Shown here one piece after another: positions 18,321-28,170 of a stretch of 64,000 nucleotides of DNA. Source of the stretch: Terripilifer ovatus. Its GTDB lineage: Bacteria > Pseudomonadota > Alphaproteobacteria > Rhizobiales > Beijerinckiaceae. Location of the stretch: NCBI GenBank assembly GCA_029222685.1, contig JARHVB010000008.1, positions 1 to 64,000 on the forward strand. The letters are read 5' to 3'. Under the pieces are notes generated by a model that was given only the letters and a program-made list of their open reading frames with translations, was not told the DNA's origin and did not search any database. Every line of letters starts with the position of its first letter. Position 1 is the stretch's first letter. The translations under genes were made by a program, and so were the position numbers.

Positions 18321-20639
18321 ATGAAGTCGATCAGTGCGCGTATCGCGGAAGAGCTTGGCGTCAGGGAAAATCAGGTCACCGCGACGATCGAATTGCTCGA
18401 CGGCGGCGCCACCGTGCCCTTCGTCGCGCGCTACCGCAAGGAAGTGACTGAAGGGCTCGACGACACCCAGTTGCGCACGCTCGACGAACGGCTGCGCTAC
18501 ATGCGCGAACTCGACGATCGCCGCAAAGCCATCCTCGACAGCATCGACAGCCAGGGCAAGCTCGATGCGCCGTTGCGCAAGCTCATCGAGGACGCGGACA
18601 GCAAGGCGCGTCTCGAAGACATCTATCTGCCCTACAAGCCCAAGCGCCGCACCAAGGCGCAGATCGCCATCGAGGCAGGCCTCATGCCGCTCGCCGACGC
18701 GCTGCTCGCCCATCCCGAGAATGCGCCGCGCGAAGTCGCGGAAGCTTATGTCGACGCGACCAAAGGCATCGAGACAGTTGACGCCGCGCTCGATGGCGCG
18801 CGCGCCATTCTGACCGAACGCTTCTCCGAGAACGCCGAACTGCTCGGCGACCTGCGCGAAACGTTCTGGAACGAAGGCGTGCTCATCTCGAAGGTGCGCA
18901 AGGGCAAGGAGACCGACGGCGCGAAATTCTCGGATTATTTCGACCTGACGCAGAAACTCGACAAGCTGCCCTCGCACCGCATCCTGGCGCTGTTTCGCGG
19001 CGAGAAGGAAGAGTTTCTCGACCTCACGTTCGAGCCAGAGCCGGATAAGCCCGAAGGCACGGCGCCCGGACGCTTCGAAAAGAAGATCGCCGCCAAACTC
19101 GGCATCCAGGCGCTTGGCCGCCCCGGCGACAAATGGCTCTCGGATACCATCCGTGCCGCCTGGCGCTTCCGCCTGTCGTCGACCCTCTCGGTCGATCTGC
19201 GCTTGCGCCTATGGCAGGCGGCCGAAGATGATGCGGTGAAAATCTTCGCCGGCAATCTGCGCGATCTGCTGCTGGCGGCGCCGGCAGGAACGCGCGCCAC
19301 CATGGGGCTCGATCCGGGCTTCCGCACCGGCGTCAAGGTCGCCGTTGTCGACGCGACGGGCAAAGTCGTCGATACGGCGACGATCTATCCGCATGAGCCG
19401 CAGCGACGCTGGGACGATTCCATGGCGATCCTCGCCGCGCTGTGTCTGCGTCACAAGGTCGACCTCGTCGCCATCGGCAACGGCACCGCCTCGCGCGAGA
19501 CCGAGAAGCTGGCGCTCGACATGATGAAGAAGTTTCCCGATCTCAAGCTCACCAAGGCCGTCGTCTCGGAAGCCGGCGCGTCGGTTTATTCGGCCTCCGC
19601 CTTCGCCTCGCAGGAACTGCCGGATCTCGACGTCTCGATCCGCGGCGCGGTGTCCATCGCGCGGCGTCTGCAGGACCCACTGGCGGAACTGGTGAAGATC
19701 GATCCGAAGTCCATCGGCGTCGGCCAGTATCAGCATGACATCGCCGAATTCAAACTGTCGCGCTCCCTCGACGCCGTCGTCGAAGACTGCGTGAACGCCG
19801 TCGGCGTCGATGTGAACACGGCCTCCGTGCCGCTGCTGGCACGCGTATCGGGCATCGGCGATTCACTCGCCCAGAATATCGTCATGCACCGCGACAGCAA
19901 CGGTCCGTTCAAGTCGCGCAGCGACATCAAGAAGGTCGCGCGCCTCGGCCCCAAGGCCTTCGAACAATCGGCGGGCTTCCTGCGCATCGTCGACGGCGAG
20001 GACCCGCTTGACGCCTCGGGCGTGCATCCGGAAGCCTATCCGGTCGTCCGCCGCATTCTCGAAGCGACCAAGAGCGACATCAAGGTTCTGATCGGCAATG
20101 CCAAGACCCTGCGCGGCCTCGACGCACGCAAGTTCATCGACGAGAAATTCGGCGTTCCCACCGTCACCGACATTCTGAAAGAACTGGAAAAGCCCGGTCG
20201 CGATCCCCGCCCCGCCTTCAAGACCGCCGAGTTCCAGGAGGGCATCGAGACCCTCAACGACCTCAGGCCCGGCATGATCCTGGAAGGCGCGGTGACGAAT
20301 GTCGCGGCCTTCGGCGCCTTCGTGGACATCGGCGTGCACCAGGACGGGCTGGTGCATATTTCAGCCCTGTCGAAGACTTTCGTGAAGGACCCGCGCGACG
20401 TGGTGAAGCCCGGCCAGATCGTGAAAGTCAAAGTGCTGGAAGTCGACAAGCCGCGCAAACGCATCGCGCTAACCATGCGGCTTGACGATGACGCGCACGC
20501 AGCGCCGCGCGACCGCCAGCAGGCAGGCCCGCGCGTGTCGGTGGCGAGTCACAACAACAGGCAGGCGGCGAAAGAGAGTTCGGGTGGCGGCGGAGCGCTG
20601 GCCGATGCGCTGAGGCGGGCAAGCGAGCGGGCGCGCTAG
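18321..20639 (+). CDS. tex: Tex family S1-domain RNA-binding transcription accessory protein
   Basis: The 772-residue protein matches Tex throughout: N-terminal helical domain with [20 protein letters not shown], a YqgF/RuvC-like domain starting [35 protein letters not shown], helix-hairpin-helix segments ([15 protein letters not shown]), and a C-terminal S1 domain ([19 protein letters not shown]). Tex binds nucleic acids and affects transcription. GGACGGAAG precedes the ATG. The tail after the S1 domain is a short low-complexity stretch. The symbol is used as a family name. Confidence 0.94.
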   Translation: MKSISARIAEELGVRENQVTATIELLDGGATVPFVARYRKEVTEGLDDTQLRTLDERLRYMRELDDRRKAILDSIDSQGKLDAPLRKLIEDADSKARLEDIYLPYKPKRRTKAQIAIEAGLMPLADALLAHPENAPREVAEAYVDATKGIETVDAALDGARAILTERFSENAELLGDLRETFWNEGVLISKVRKGKETDGAKFSDYFDLTQKLDKLPSHRILALFRGEKEEFLDLTFEPEPDKPEGTAPGRFEKKIAAKLGIQALGRPGDKWLSDTIRAAWRFRLSSTLSVDLRLRLWQAAEDDAVKIFAGNLRDLLLAAPAGTRATMGLDPGFRTGVKVAVVDATGKVVDTATIYPHEPQRRWDDSMAILAALCLRHKVDLVAIGNGTASRETEKLALDMMKKFPDLKLTKAVVSEAGASVYSASAFASQELPDLDVSIRGAVSIARRLQDPLAELVKIDPKSIGVGQYQHDIAEFKLSRSLDAVVEDCVNAVGVDVNTASVPLLARVSGIGDSLAQNIVMHRDSNGPFKSRSDIKKVARLGPKAFEQSAGFLRIVDGEDPLDASGVHPEAYPVVRRILEATKSDIKVLIGNAKTLRGLDARKFIDEKFGVPTVTDILKELEKPGRDPRPAFKTAEFQEGIETLNDLRPGMILEGAVTNVAAFGAFVDIGVHQDGLVHISALSKTFVKDPRDVVKPGQIVKVKVLEVDKPRKRIALTMRLDDDAHAAPRDRQQAGPRVSVASHNNRQAAKESSGGGGALADALRRASERAR

Positions 20640-20646
20640 CGCGCCC
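20629..20646. repeat. Perfect 18-nt palindrome over the tex stop codon
   Basis: GGGCGCGCTAGCGCGCCC is fully self-complementary and contains the tex TAG stop. It sits at the convergent junction with the DoxX-like gene, so a bidirectional transcription barrier is plausible, though there is no U-tract. Confidence 0.5.
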
Positions 20647-21063
20647 TCATCCCCTTAACTTCGCATCCAGTGACCAGCGCCCCGGCCCATTGAGCATCAG
20701 GAACAGAAACCCGCCAGCAACGGCGAGGTTCTTCTGGAAATGCGCGAGCTGGTTGCGGTCGCCGAACTCGCGGTGAAAATAATAGGCCGTCACCAGCGTG
20801 TAGACTGCGAGCAGAAGCGCCACGATCCGGGTCTGGAAGCCGAACAGGACCAGCAGCCCGCCACCCGCTTCGACCGCGATGGCGACCGGTAGCAGATAGC
20901 CCGGAATTCCATGCTTCGCCATATAGCCGGCGCTGGCGGCATAGGCGGTGAACTTGCCCCACCCCGCCATGAGAAAAATGACACACATGAGCGCGCGCCC
21001 GACGAGCGCCGCGCCGTCCGCCATTCCATTCCCGCCCGCTGTATAACCCGAATTCCTAGGCAT
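20647..21063 (-). CDS. DoxX family membrane protein
   Basis: The 138-residue product has four hydrophobic segments and the DoxX signature ALMCVIFLMAGWGKFTAYAA followed by GIPGYLLPVAIAVEAGGG and a C-terminal DRNQLAHFQKNLAVAGGFL. DoxX/YphA-type proteins are small inner-membrane proteins linked to oxidative or thiol stress, with no firmly known reaction. The ATG at 21063 is chosen because GGAG lies 5 nt upstream; an internal ATG at 21024 is the alternative. Convergent to tex and divergent from rnr. Confidence 0.9.
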   Translation of the reverse strand: MPRNSGYTAGGNGMADGAALVGRALMCVIFLMAGWGKFTAYAASAGYMAKHGIPGYLLPVAIAVEAGGGLLVLFGFQTRIVALLLAVYTLVTAYYFHREFGDRNQLAHFQKNLAVAGGFLFLMLNGPGRWSLDAKLRG

Positions 21064-21223
21064 GCTGTCTCCACCACAACGATCGGCTGATTCGCTAAGA
21101 TGCGCAGAATGCACGCGATCGCGCGATTGCCGAAATCAACCGGTGCGGACCCGCTGTTTTTCTATTAGGATCGCGTGACACTGTTACGGCACTTTTTTGG
21201 CCGCCCATCGCAAAGACTGGTCT

Positions 21224-23581
21224 TTGGCAAAGAAAACGCAGCTCAGAAAAGCACAAGAGAAGCAGGGCGCGCTGCCCACGAAGGCCGAGATTCTCGCCTT
21301 CATCGCCCGCGAGGCGGATGCCGCCGCGCAAGGCGGCAAGCCGGCCCCCGGCAAGATCGGCAAGCGCGAGATCGCCCGCGCTTTCGATATCAGGAGCGAC
21401 GATCGCATCGCCCTCAAGCGTCTTTTGCGCGAGATGGAAGCTGAAGGCGCCCTCGAGAAGCGCAACAAGCATATCGGAAAACCAGCTGAACTCCCCGCCG
21501 TGGTCCTGTGTGACATCGTCTCGCGCGACCGCGACGGCGACCTGATCGCCACGCCAGTCGAATGGGAGGCGGCGGCGCAAGGCCCCGCCCCCCGCATCGC
21601 CATCCACATGCCGCGCAAGCCCAAGCGCGGCGACCCGACGCCCGGCGTTGGCGACCGCGCCCTGGTGCGCAATGAAATCGACCCGACCGCCGGCCCGAAG
21701 GATCCGGCCTATCGCGGCAGAGTGATCAAGCTCATAGCGCGCAACCGCGTGCAGACGATCGGCGTCTATCGCGCCTTGCCGGACGGCAGCGGAAGACTGA
21801 TCCCTGTCGACAAGAAGGCGCGCGGCAAGGAATTGACCATTCCGGCCGGCGCGCAAGGCGAGGCGCGCGACGGCGATCTCGTCGCCGTCGAAGTCTCCAG
21901 CGAAGGCCGCTTCGGCCTGCCGCAGGCGCGTGTTCGCGAACGGCTCGGCGCCATCGACAATGAACGCGCCATCACCACCATCGCGCTGCAGACCCACGGT
22001 ATTCCCCACGTCTTCCGTCCCGAGACCTTGAAGGAAGCCGAGAGCGCGCGGGCGGCGACCATGACGGGTCGCGAGGACTGGCGCAAACTCCCGCTCGTCA
22101 CCATCGATCCTGCCGACGCCAAGGATCACGACGACGCCGTCTATGCGGAGCCCGACGACGATCCCGACAATGCCGGCGGCTTCGTACTCACCGTCGCCAT
22201 TGCCGATGTTGCCGCCTATGTGAGGCCCGGCACGTCGCTCGATCGCGAAGCGCTGGAGCGCGGCAATTCGGTCTACTTTCCCGATCGCGTCGTGCCGATG
22301 CTGCCCGAGCGCATCTCCAACGATCTCTGCTCGCTGCGCCCGCACGAGGATCGCCCGGCGCTCGCCGCACGGATGATCATCGCCAGGGACGGGCGCAAGC
22401 TGCGCCACACGTTCCATCGCATCATGATGCGCTCGGCGGCGAAACTCGCCTACCCGCAGGCGCAGGCAGCCATCGACGGCGTGACCGATGATGTGACCGC
22501 CCCCCTGCTCGAACCCGTTCTGCGGCCCCTGTGGGAGGCCTGGCGGGCGCTGAACATCGCGCGCGAACAGCGCAGCCCGCTCGACCTCAACCTGCCCGAA
22601 CGCAAGCTGCTGCTGAAGCCCGACGGCCGCATCGACCGCGTGCTGATTCCGCCACGCCTCGATGCCCACAGGCTGATCGAGGAATATATGATCCTCGCCA
22701 ATGTCGCCGCCGCCGAAACCCTGGAAGCGCAGGGCTCGCGGCTGGTCTATCGCGCCCATGACGAACCTTCGATCGAGAAGATGCACGCGCTCGGCGAGTT
22801 CCTCTCGACCATCGGCGTCAAGCTGGCGAAGGGCCAGGTGCTGCGGCCGCAGCAGTTCAACGCCATCCTGGAGCGGGTCAGGGACAGCGAGCACGAGAAC
22901 GCCGTCAACGAGGTGGTGCTGCGCTCGCAGGCGCAGGCCGAATATTCGTCCGAGAACTATGGTCACTTCGGCCTCAATCTCAGGCGCTATGCACACTTCA
23001 CCTCGCCGATCCGCCGCTATGCCGACCTCATCGTTCATCGCGCGCTGATCCGCGCCCTCAATCTCGGTCCCGACGGACTGCCGAACATGGAGGCGGACGA
23101 AATTGCTGAAATCGCGGCGCGCATATCTGCCGCCGAACGCCGCGCCATGGCGGCGGAGCGCGAGACCAACGACCGGTTGATCGCCTCGTTCCTGTCGACG
23201 CAGATCGGCGCGACGTTCCCCGGCCGCATCTCCGGCGTCACCCGCGCCGGCCTGTTCATCAAGCTGTCGGACACCGGCGCGGACGGCTTCGTGCCGGCCG
23301 CGACCATCGGCAATGACTACTATCGCTATGTCGAAAACCTGCATGCGCTGGTCGGCAATCGCACCGGCGAAACCTTCCGGCTGGGTGACCAGGTCGAGGC
23401 GAAACTGGTTGAGGCAGCGCCACTTGCAGGCGCCTTGCGGTTTGAAATCGCCAGTTCCGGCAGGGTCAGAAGTGCCGGAAGCAGCCGTCCGGGCGCGGCA
23501 AAATCGCGCAAGCCGCGCGACAAGAAGCCTCCTTCACAAAAGGGCAGGTCGAGAGCACATAAGAAGCGTTCCGCTCGCTGA
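21224..23581 (+). CDS. rnr: Ribonuclease R
   Basis: RNase R is a 3'-5' exoribonuclease that degrades structured RNA. The protein has an N-terminal winged-helix (IGKREIARAFDI), cold-shock domains, the RNB catalytic centre TIDPADAKDHDDAVYA with VTVAIADVAAYV, the HFTSPIRRYADLIVHR motif, a C-terminal S1 domain and a Lys/Arg-rich tail. There is no ATG near the start. A TTG at 21224 gives MAKKTQLRKAQ, similar to family N-termini; a TTG at 21197 would add nine residues. Neither has a strong ribosome site, so low translation initiation is likely. Confidence 0.94.
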   Translation: MAKKTQLRKAQEKQGALPTKAEILAFIAREADAAAQGGKPAPGKIGKREIARAFDIRSDDRIALKRLLREMEAEGALEKRNKHIGKPAELPAVVLCDIVSRDRDGDLIATPVEWEAAAQGPAPRIAIHMPRKPKRGDPTPGVGDRALVRNEIDPTAGPKDPAYRGRVIKLIARNRVQTIGVYRALPDGSGRLIPVDKKARGKELTIPAGAQGEARDGDLVAVEVSSEGRFGLPQARVRERLGAIDNERAITTIALQTHGIPHVFRPETLKEAESARAATMTGREDWRKLPLVTIDPADAKDHDDAVYAEPDDDPDNAGGFVLTVAIADVAAYVRPGTSLDREALERGNSVYFPDRVVPMLPERISNDLCSLRPHEDRPALAARMIIARDGRKLRHTFHRIMMRSAAKLAYPQAQAAIDGVTDDVTAPLLEPVLRPLWEAWRALNIAREQRSPLDLNLPERKLLLKPDGRIDRVLIPPRLDAHRLIEEYMILANVAAAETLEAQGSRLVYRAHDEPSIEKMHALGEFLSTIGVKLAKGQVLRPQQFNAILERVRDSEHENAVNEVVLRSQAQAEYSSENYGHFGLNLRRYAHFTSPIRRYADLIVHRALIRALNLGPDGLPNMEADEIAEIAARISAAERRAMAAERETNDRLIASFLSTQIGATFPGRISGVTRAGLFIKLSDTGADGFVPAATIGNDYYRYVENLHALVGNRTGETFRLGDQVEAKLVEAAPLAGALRFEIASSGRVRSAGSSRPGAAKSRKPRDKKPPSQKGRSRAHKKRSAR

Positions 23582-23587
23582 CTCTGG

Positions 23588-23690
23588 CGCATTCTCAAGC
23601 GAAGTGGAGGCTGGTTCGCATGAAGAAAATGCGCTCTTCAAGTAGCTAGATGCGTCTTTTCGATCCACGGGATCGGAGAACGCTATAGGA
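23588..23690. repeat. Second, diverged copy of the two-module interspersed repeat
   Basis: GCATTCTC and GAAAATGC arms flank AAGCGAAGTGGAGGCTGGTTC, the same layout as module 1 at 263-308. A second module contains the GATCC-ACG-GGATC hairpin. It fills most of the rnr-DUF983 spacer and runs into the ribosome site of the DUF983 gene. Confidence 0.65.
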
Positions 23691-23697
23691 GGCAGAC

Positions 23698-24120
23698 TTG
23701 AGCATGTCCTATGACGCCGTGATTGATCAGCCCCGCGACTGGTGGCTCGCCATGAAGCGCGGCATGCGGTTGCGCTGCCCCAATTGCGGCGAAGGCAGGA
23801 TGTTCCGTGCCTACCTCAAGCCGAACGATGCCTGCCCCCATTGCGGCGAGGAATTGCATCATCACCGCGCCGACGATGCACCGCCTTACGTGACCATCGT
23901 CCTCGTCGGCCATATCGTCGTGGCCGCCCTGATGCTCGTCGATGAACGCTTTCCCGATCTGCCCATGTGGCTGCACATGATCGGCTGGACGAGCCTGTCG
24001 CTCGCTCTCTGTCTGGCGCTTCTGCCGCGGGTCAAAGGAGCCTTGATCGGTCTGCAATGGGCGCTCAGAATGCACGGATTCGGGACCGCGATAGCGTCCC
24101 GCAATCCGGGTATGAAGTGA
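23698..24120 (+). CDS. DUF983 family protein
   Basis: The 140-residue protein has two CxxC pairs (LRCPNCGEGRMF and DACPHCGEEL), a likely zinc ribbon, followed by two transmembrane segments (YVTIVLVGHIVVAALMLV and LSLALCLALLPRV). This is the DUF983 layout; the family has no assigned reaction but is often near respiratory or rnr genes. The start is decided by a full AGGAGG at 23687-23692, 5 nt before a TTG at 23698; the ATG at 23704 would be 11 nt away. Its stop overlaps the next gene. Confidence 0.92.
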   Translation: MSMSYDAVIDQPRDWWLAMKRGMRLRCPNCGEGRMFRAYLKPNDACPHCGEELHHHRADDAPPYVTIVLVGHIVVAALMLVDERFPDLPMWLHMIGWTSLSLALCLALLPRVKGALIGLQWALRMHGFGTAIASRNPGMK

Positions 24121-24881
24121 CACTAAAAATCGATCGCGACACCGACCTTACCGCCGTCCTCAACGAAGAAATCTGGCCCCGTATCCAGCGCATGACGCCC
24201 AACGGCGTCAGGCCGCGCCTGGCCTCGACCCTGATCCTGCTGGACCGTACCGAGACCGAGCCGAAAGTGCTGATGGGCCGGCGCAATCCCGCCAGCAAGT
24301 TCATGCCCGGCAAGTTCGTCTTTCCCGGCGGCCGCATCGAACCGGGCGACCGCAGGATGAACGCGGCCGGCGCCCTGCCGCTGGAAGTCGAACGCCGGCT
24401 GGCGAAAGTCATGCCGCGCTCAACCTCCCTGCCCCGCGCCCTGGCGCTGGGCTCCATCCGCGAAACGTTTGAAGAGACCGGCATCGTGCTCGGCGCCCGT
24501 GACGTGGGCGCACCCGACAGCGCGCCCGATGGCGAATGGCGGAAGTTCGCGGCACAGGGTTTCTATCCGCAGCTCGACAACATCCACTTCATCGCCAGGG
24601 CCACCACGCCGCCGCGCCAGGCGCGCCGGTTCGACACGATCTTTCTGGCCGCCGAAGCAGCCGACATCGCCGCCAATGTGGACGGCGCCGTGGGGCCCGA
24701 TCGCGAACTCGTCGAACTTGTCTGGGTGCCGATGTCGCAGGCCCACGACCTCGAACTGTCGCTCATCACCAGCGTCGTCCTGCACGAACTCGACCGCCGC
24801 ATCGAAGCCGGCATGGGCCATTACCTGCCCGCGCCCTGGTATTATGTCGGCCCGAAGGGCTGGGTGCGGAAAGAGTTATAA
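24117..24881 (+). CDS. NUDIX hydrolase (NUDT19/RP2-like, interrupted box)
   Basis: The 254-residue reading begins with a GTG that overlaps the DUF983 stop as GTGA. The N-terminal half has RPRLASTLILLDR and MGRRNPASKFMPGKFVFPGGRIEPGD. The Nudix box is interrupted by about 35 residues before ALALGSIRETFEETGIVLG, which carries the REx2EE catalytic helix. This insertion is typical of the acyl-CoA diphosphatase-like NUDT19 group, so a CoA-derivative substrate is possible but not shown. It is translationally coupled to DUF983, a pairing I recall from other Rhizobiales downstream of rnr. Confidence 0.9.
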   Translation: MTLKIDRDTDLTAVLNEEIWPRIQRMTPNGVRPRLASTLILLDRTETEPKVLMGRRNPASKFMPGKFVFPGGRIEPGDRRMNAAGALPLEVERRLAKVMPRSTSLPRALALGSIRETFEETGIVLGARDVGAPDSAPDGEWRKFAAQGFYPQLDNIHFIARATTPPRQARRFDTIFLAAEAADIAANVDGAVGPDRELVELVWVPMSQAHDLELSLITSVVLHELDRRIEAGMGHYLPAPWYYVGPKGWVRKEL

Positions 24882-24904
24882 GGACCTCGCCGAAGGCAAG
24901 TTAT

Positions 24905-25648
24905 TCAAACACTTGAAGGCATTTTGCCGTCAATTGCGCAGTGGAGCCCAGACTTACTTTGCTGAGAGACGGAACCTGGGTAAGCGAGTGCTGCGCTGGA
25001 AGCTTCATCAAAAGATAATGTGCCGTCTTCATCGTACGAGACATTGAACACTAAGCTTTGGCCGCCCGGCCCAAGCGCCCAAAAGATCGGAGCACGCCGG
25101 GCTCGAAGCCCCTGCACCTTCTTGTAGGCATTTCGGGGTTTGCCGGCCTTGGGGCATTCTGTGGTTGAGCGCCTGAAATGGTGCATCAGCTCAACGAGTT
25201 GAATTAGCTCGTCGGCGGTTTTCTTTACCTCGCAGGCGATGCGCTCGTTAAGAAGGTCTGCTTCTAGGTAGGCGGTGACGTCGAATGCCCAATCTACCGA
25301 CTGTGTTCCGAGCAATTGCTTTGGCCATTGAAAATCAAAATGCAGCTTGCACAAGGCAGCCACGGTGATGATGGGCTCCAACCATAGAGTGATTAGTCTC
25401 GGCTTCGCGGCCCGCTTGCCATCCCAGAAAAATTGCTCTCCCGCACGGCTCAGTGGGGCTCGATAAAGCCGGCCTTCCAACTTTACTAAGCCGGCGTCTA
25501 ACGCTCTTAAAAAGTTTTTCGCGTCCTTTTCATGTACCTTGCTGAAGTCCTGCCTAAATCCAGCTATGTCGTACCGTCTGGCCGGATCGTTACAAAAGGC
25601 AGGAAGCAAATCATTCAAGATGCGATCTTCAAACGCTTCAATCGGCAC
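24905..25648 (-). CDS. Uncharacterised protein with a possible PD-(D/E)xK nuclease core
   Basis: I do not recognise a named family. The 247-residue reading starts at a GTG with GAGG 6 nt upstream. Residues 25-75 look like a winged-helix segment (YDIAGFRQDF...LVKLEGRLYRAPLS). Residues 91-142 could form a restriction-endonuclease-like core: Glu91, Asp123 in AFDVTAYLEAD and the pair Glu140-x-Lys142 in IACEVKKTADEL. Base composition is visibly lower in GC than the flanking genes and codons are less biased, which suggests transfer. It stands alone, convergent to the NUDIX gene; no partner methylase or ATPase is next to it. Confidence 0.75.
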   Translation of the reverse strand: MPIEAFEDRILNDLLPAFCNDPARRYDIAGFRQDFSKVHEKDAKNFLRALDAGLVKLEGRLYRAPLSRAGEQFFWDGKRAAKPRLITLWLEPIITVAALCKLHFDFQWPKQLLGTQSVDWAFDVTAYLEADLLNERIACEVKKTADELIQLVELMHHFRRSTTECPKAGKPRNAYKKVQGLRARRAPIFWALGPGGQSLVFNVSYDEDGTLSFDEASSAALAYPGSVSQQSKSGLHCAIDGKMPSSV

Positions 25649-25852
25649 TTATGACCTCGAGCTGGCGGATCGGGCGCTGCGCATTTATCAGTCCGTGTTT
25701 GTGATCTTCGCTAGCTCGGCAATTGGCACAATGTTTCGTAACCTCAACAAAAGCCATTTTCGGTAAGCCGGCGGCAATCGCTGACGTCATGCGAGCTCAG
25801 AGTGGATTCTCGTTCCTTCCGTAGATCGAGCGGAAGGAGACCAGACTCCGAT

Positions 25853-26899
25853 TCACCCCGCCCTCGCGCGCGGCTGCATCGCCTCAGCCTCTTCCTCGAT
25901 CTTGCCGCGCAGGATGCGCCGCGCCAACTGCCCTGCCCGGTCGAAGTTGAAGGCGATCAACGGTGCGCCGCTTTCATCGCCGCTGATGTAATCCTGCTGC
26001 TGCTCAACGATGGCCTTGTCCTCGTTGAAGGCTTCGACCGTCATGTTGAAATAGATCGCATCGATCTTCGGATCGTCGAGCGCCCAGTCGCGCGCCGTCG
26101 ACCAGAAGTAGTGTGTGGTCGTCTCGGTCTCCGGCGTCAGCGCGTTGAGCACGCGATGCGTCGGTGTGCCCACCGGCACGTCCGTTCCCGTCTCGCGCGC
26201 GCCCAGCGTCAGCTTGATGTAGGACGGCGCCCGCCATTCGAAAATCTGCCAGCGGTCGATCTTGCCGTTATAGCCGCGCGCCGCCTTGTAGATTGGCGCC
26301 GTATCGACATTGTGCATGAAGCGATGCGCGCGCACCACGTCGCCGTCGACGCTCACTTCGAGCGGCGTGTCGGTAACATTGCTGCCGCCGAGCGTCGTCT
26401 TGTGGACGAAGACGACATGGGTCAGGTCGAGCAGGTTGTCGACCAGCAGCTGATAATCGCAGTTGACCAGCAAGGTGTCGCGCACCGCGGCCCAGCCGGG
26501 CTTCTCGTTCTCGCTGAAATCGGGGATCAGCACCGCATCGGCTTTCTCCGCCTCCCCCATCCAGATGAAGACGAAGCCGTGCATCTCCCGCACCTCATAG
26601 GCGCGCACGGCAAAATTCGTCCCGTAACCGACTTCACCCGGCACATGGACGCAACGGCCGTTGCGATCGAAGCGGATGCCGTGATAGCCGCAGGCGATCC
26701 CGCCCTCCTCGACCGCGCCGCTCGACAGCGGCGCCTTGCGATGCGGACAGCGATCCGACAGCGCCGCGATCCTGCCGTCTCCGTCGCGGAAGAACACCAG
26801 CGGCTCGCCGAGGATCTTGCGCATCAGGGGCGTATCGCCGATCTCGTTCGGCCAGGCCGCAACGTACCAGCAGTTGCGCAGATATTTCGGTGCGCTCAT
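25853..26899 (-). CDS. Rieske non-heme iron oxygenase, alpha subunit (VanA-like), copy 1
   Basis: The 348-residue product has the Rieske [2Fe-2S] ligands Cys51-x-His53 and Cys70-x2-His73 (DRCPHRKAPLS; CGYHG) and the mononuclear iron site Asp158, His161, His166 in LDLTHVVFVHKTT. This is the layout of aromatic O-demethylases and ring hydroxylases such as vanillate demethylase. The start at 26899 is preceded by GGGGAGAG. A ferredoxin reductase partner (VanB type) is not adjacent. It is a paralog of the divergent gene at 27010 and probably shares its promoter region. Confidence 0.92.
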   Translation of the reverse strand: MSAPKYLRNCWYVAAWPNEIGDTPLMRKILGEPLVFFRDGDGRIAALSDRCPHRKAPLSSGAVEEGGIACGYHGIRFDRNGRCVHVPGEVGYGTNFAVRAYEVREMHGFVFIWMGEAEKADAVLIPDFSENEKPGWAAVRDTLLVNCDYQLLVDNLLDLTHVVFVHKTTLGGSNVTDTPLEVSVDGDVVRAHRFMHNVDTAPIYKAARGYNGKIDRWQIFEWRAPSYIKLTLGARETGTDVPVGTPTHRVLNALTPETETTTHYFWSTARDWALDDPKIDAIYFNMTVEAFNEDKAIVEQQQDYISGDESGAPLIAFNFDRAGQLARRILRGKIEEEAEAMQPRARAG

Positions 26900-27009
26900 C
26901 GTTCTCTCCCCATCGTCGAGCTTCTGTTCCGACGCGTCCTGATGACCAACCATTCTGCATATGGTATGGAATTAATCAAAATTGCATTGCACCTAATGGG
27001 AGGGACACC
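26900..27009. promoter_or_regulatory. Shared divergent promoter region of two Rieske oxygenases
   Basis: The 110-bp AT-richer spacer separates two head-to-head paralogs. It contains an inverted repeat, ACCAT-N7-ATGGT (26949-26965), that could bind a dimeric regulator. No regulator gene is adjacent, so the identity of the factor is open. Confidence 0.4.
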
Positions 27010-28068
27010 ATGAGCGCCCAAGCCGGCTCCGTAAAATTTCTCCGCAACCAATGGTATGTCGCGGCATTCCCGAGCGAGGTCACGGACAAACCGCTGGCCC
27101 GCACCATCTGCAACGAACCACTCGTCCTGTTTCGTGGCGAAGACGGCAAGGTCGGCGTCGTCAGCGACCGTTGTCCCCACCGCCAGGCGCCGTTGTCATC
27201 GGGCGACGTCATCGGCAACGACATCCGCTGCGGCTATCACGGCATCGCCTTCCGTCGCGACGGCGCCTGCGCGCATGTGCCGGGCGACCTGCCGATCCCG
27301 CGCAATTTCCGCGTCGCCTCCTATCCGGTGATCGAGAAGCACGGCTTCGTCTATATCTGGCTTGGCGAGAAAGAGGCCGATCCGGCGCTGCTGCCGGACT
27401 ATTTCGAGAACGGCGACCCGGCCTGGAAGGGCGTGCCCGGCTACCTGCATATCAAGGCCAACTATCAGTTGATGGTCGACAATATCCTCGACCTCACCCA
27501 TGTCGTCTTCGTCCACAAGACGACCTTGGCGGGCGGCGGCGTCACCGAGACGCCGCTGGAAGTCGAAGTGAGCGACGACAGGGTGCGCGCCCACCGCATC
27601 ATGTTCAACGTCGATACCGCGCCAATCTACCGGGCGGCGCGCGGCTACAACGACAAGATCGACCGCTGGCAGATCTTCGAATGGCAGCCGCCGATGTTCT
27701 GCAAGGTGACGCTCGGCGCGCGACCCGCCGGCGCCGAGACGCCGTTGCGCGAGCCTGTCCACGTCGTCGTCAACAGCTTTACGCCGGAGACCGATAATAC
27801 CGTGCATTATTTCTGGTCCACCGCCCGCAACTGGGCGATCGACGACGAGAAGGTGACGGAGCTTTATCGCAGCATGATCGACATGGCCTTCCGCGAGGAC
27901 GCCGCGATCACCGCCCGCCAGCAGGAATTGATCGATTCCAACCCGGCAGGGCCGGTTTTCGTCAATTTCGCCTTCGATCGCGCCGGCCAATCGGCCCGCC
28001 GCATCCTCAATCGCATGATTGCTGAGGAAGAAGCCGCGCGCCGGCAGGCTCAGGCGGCAGCGGAATAG
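27010..28068 (+). CDS. Rieske non-heme iron oxygenase, alpha subunit (VanA-like), copy 2
   Basis: The 352-residue product is collinear with the divergent copy at 25853-26899. Ligands are Cys55-x-His57, Cys74-x2-His77, and Asp161, His164, His169 in DLTHVVFVHKTTL. Long blocks are shared, for example HNVDTAPIY/FNVDTAPIY, YNDKIDRWQIFEW and HYFWSTAR, so the two arose by duplication. GGGAGGG precedes the ATG. The substrate pockets differ enough that different substrates are possible. No reductase gene is adjacent. Confidence 0.92.
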   Translation: MSAQAGSVKFLRNQWYVAAFPSEVTDKPLARTICNEPLVLFRGEDGKVGVVSDRCPHRQAPLSSGDVIGNDIRCGYHGIAFRRDGACAHVPGDLPIPRNFRVASYPVIEKHGFVYIWLGEKEADPALLPDYFENGDPAWKGVPGYLHIKANYQLMVDNILDLTHVVFVHKTTLAGGGVTETPLEVEVSDDRVRAHRIMFNVDTAPIYRAARGYNDKIDRWQIFEWQPPMFCKVTLGARPAGAETPLREPVHVVVNSFTPETDNTVHYFWSTARNWAIDDEKVTELYRSMIDMAFREDAAITARQQELIDSNPAGPVFVNFAFDRAGQSARRILNRMIAEEEAARRQAQAAAE

Positions 28069-28170
28069 TCGCGATTGCGCGGAATTAAACGGTGCGTTCC
28101 TTGACTTCGCGGCGCCGATCCGTATTTTGCCGCCAAATCGAAATTCGTACCTCCATTCGGGACTATTGCC

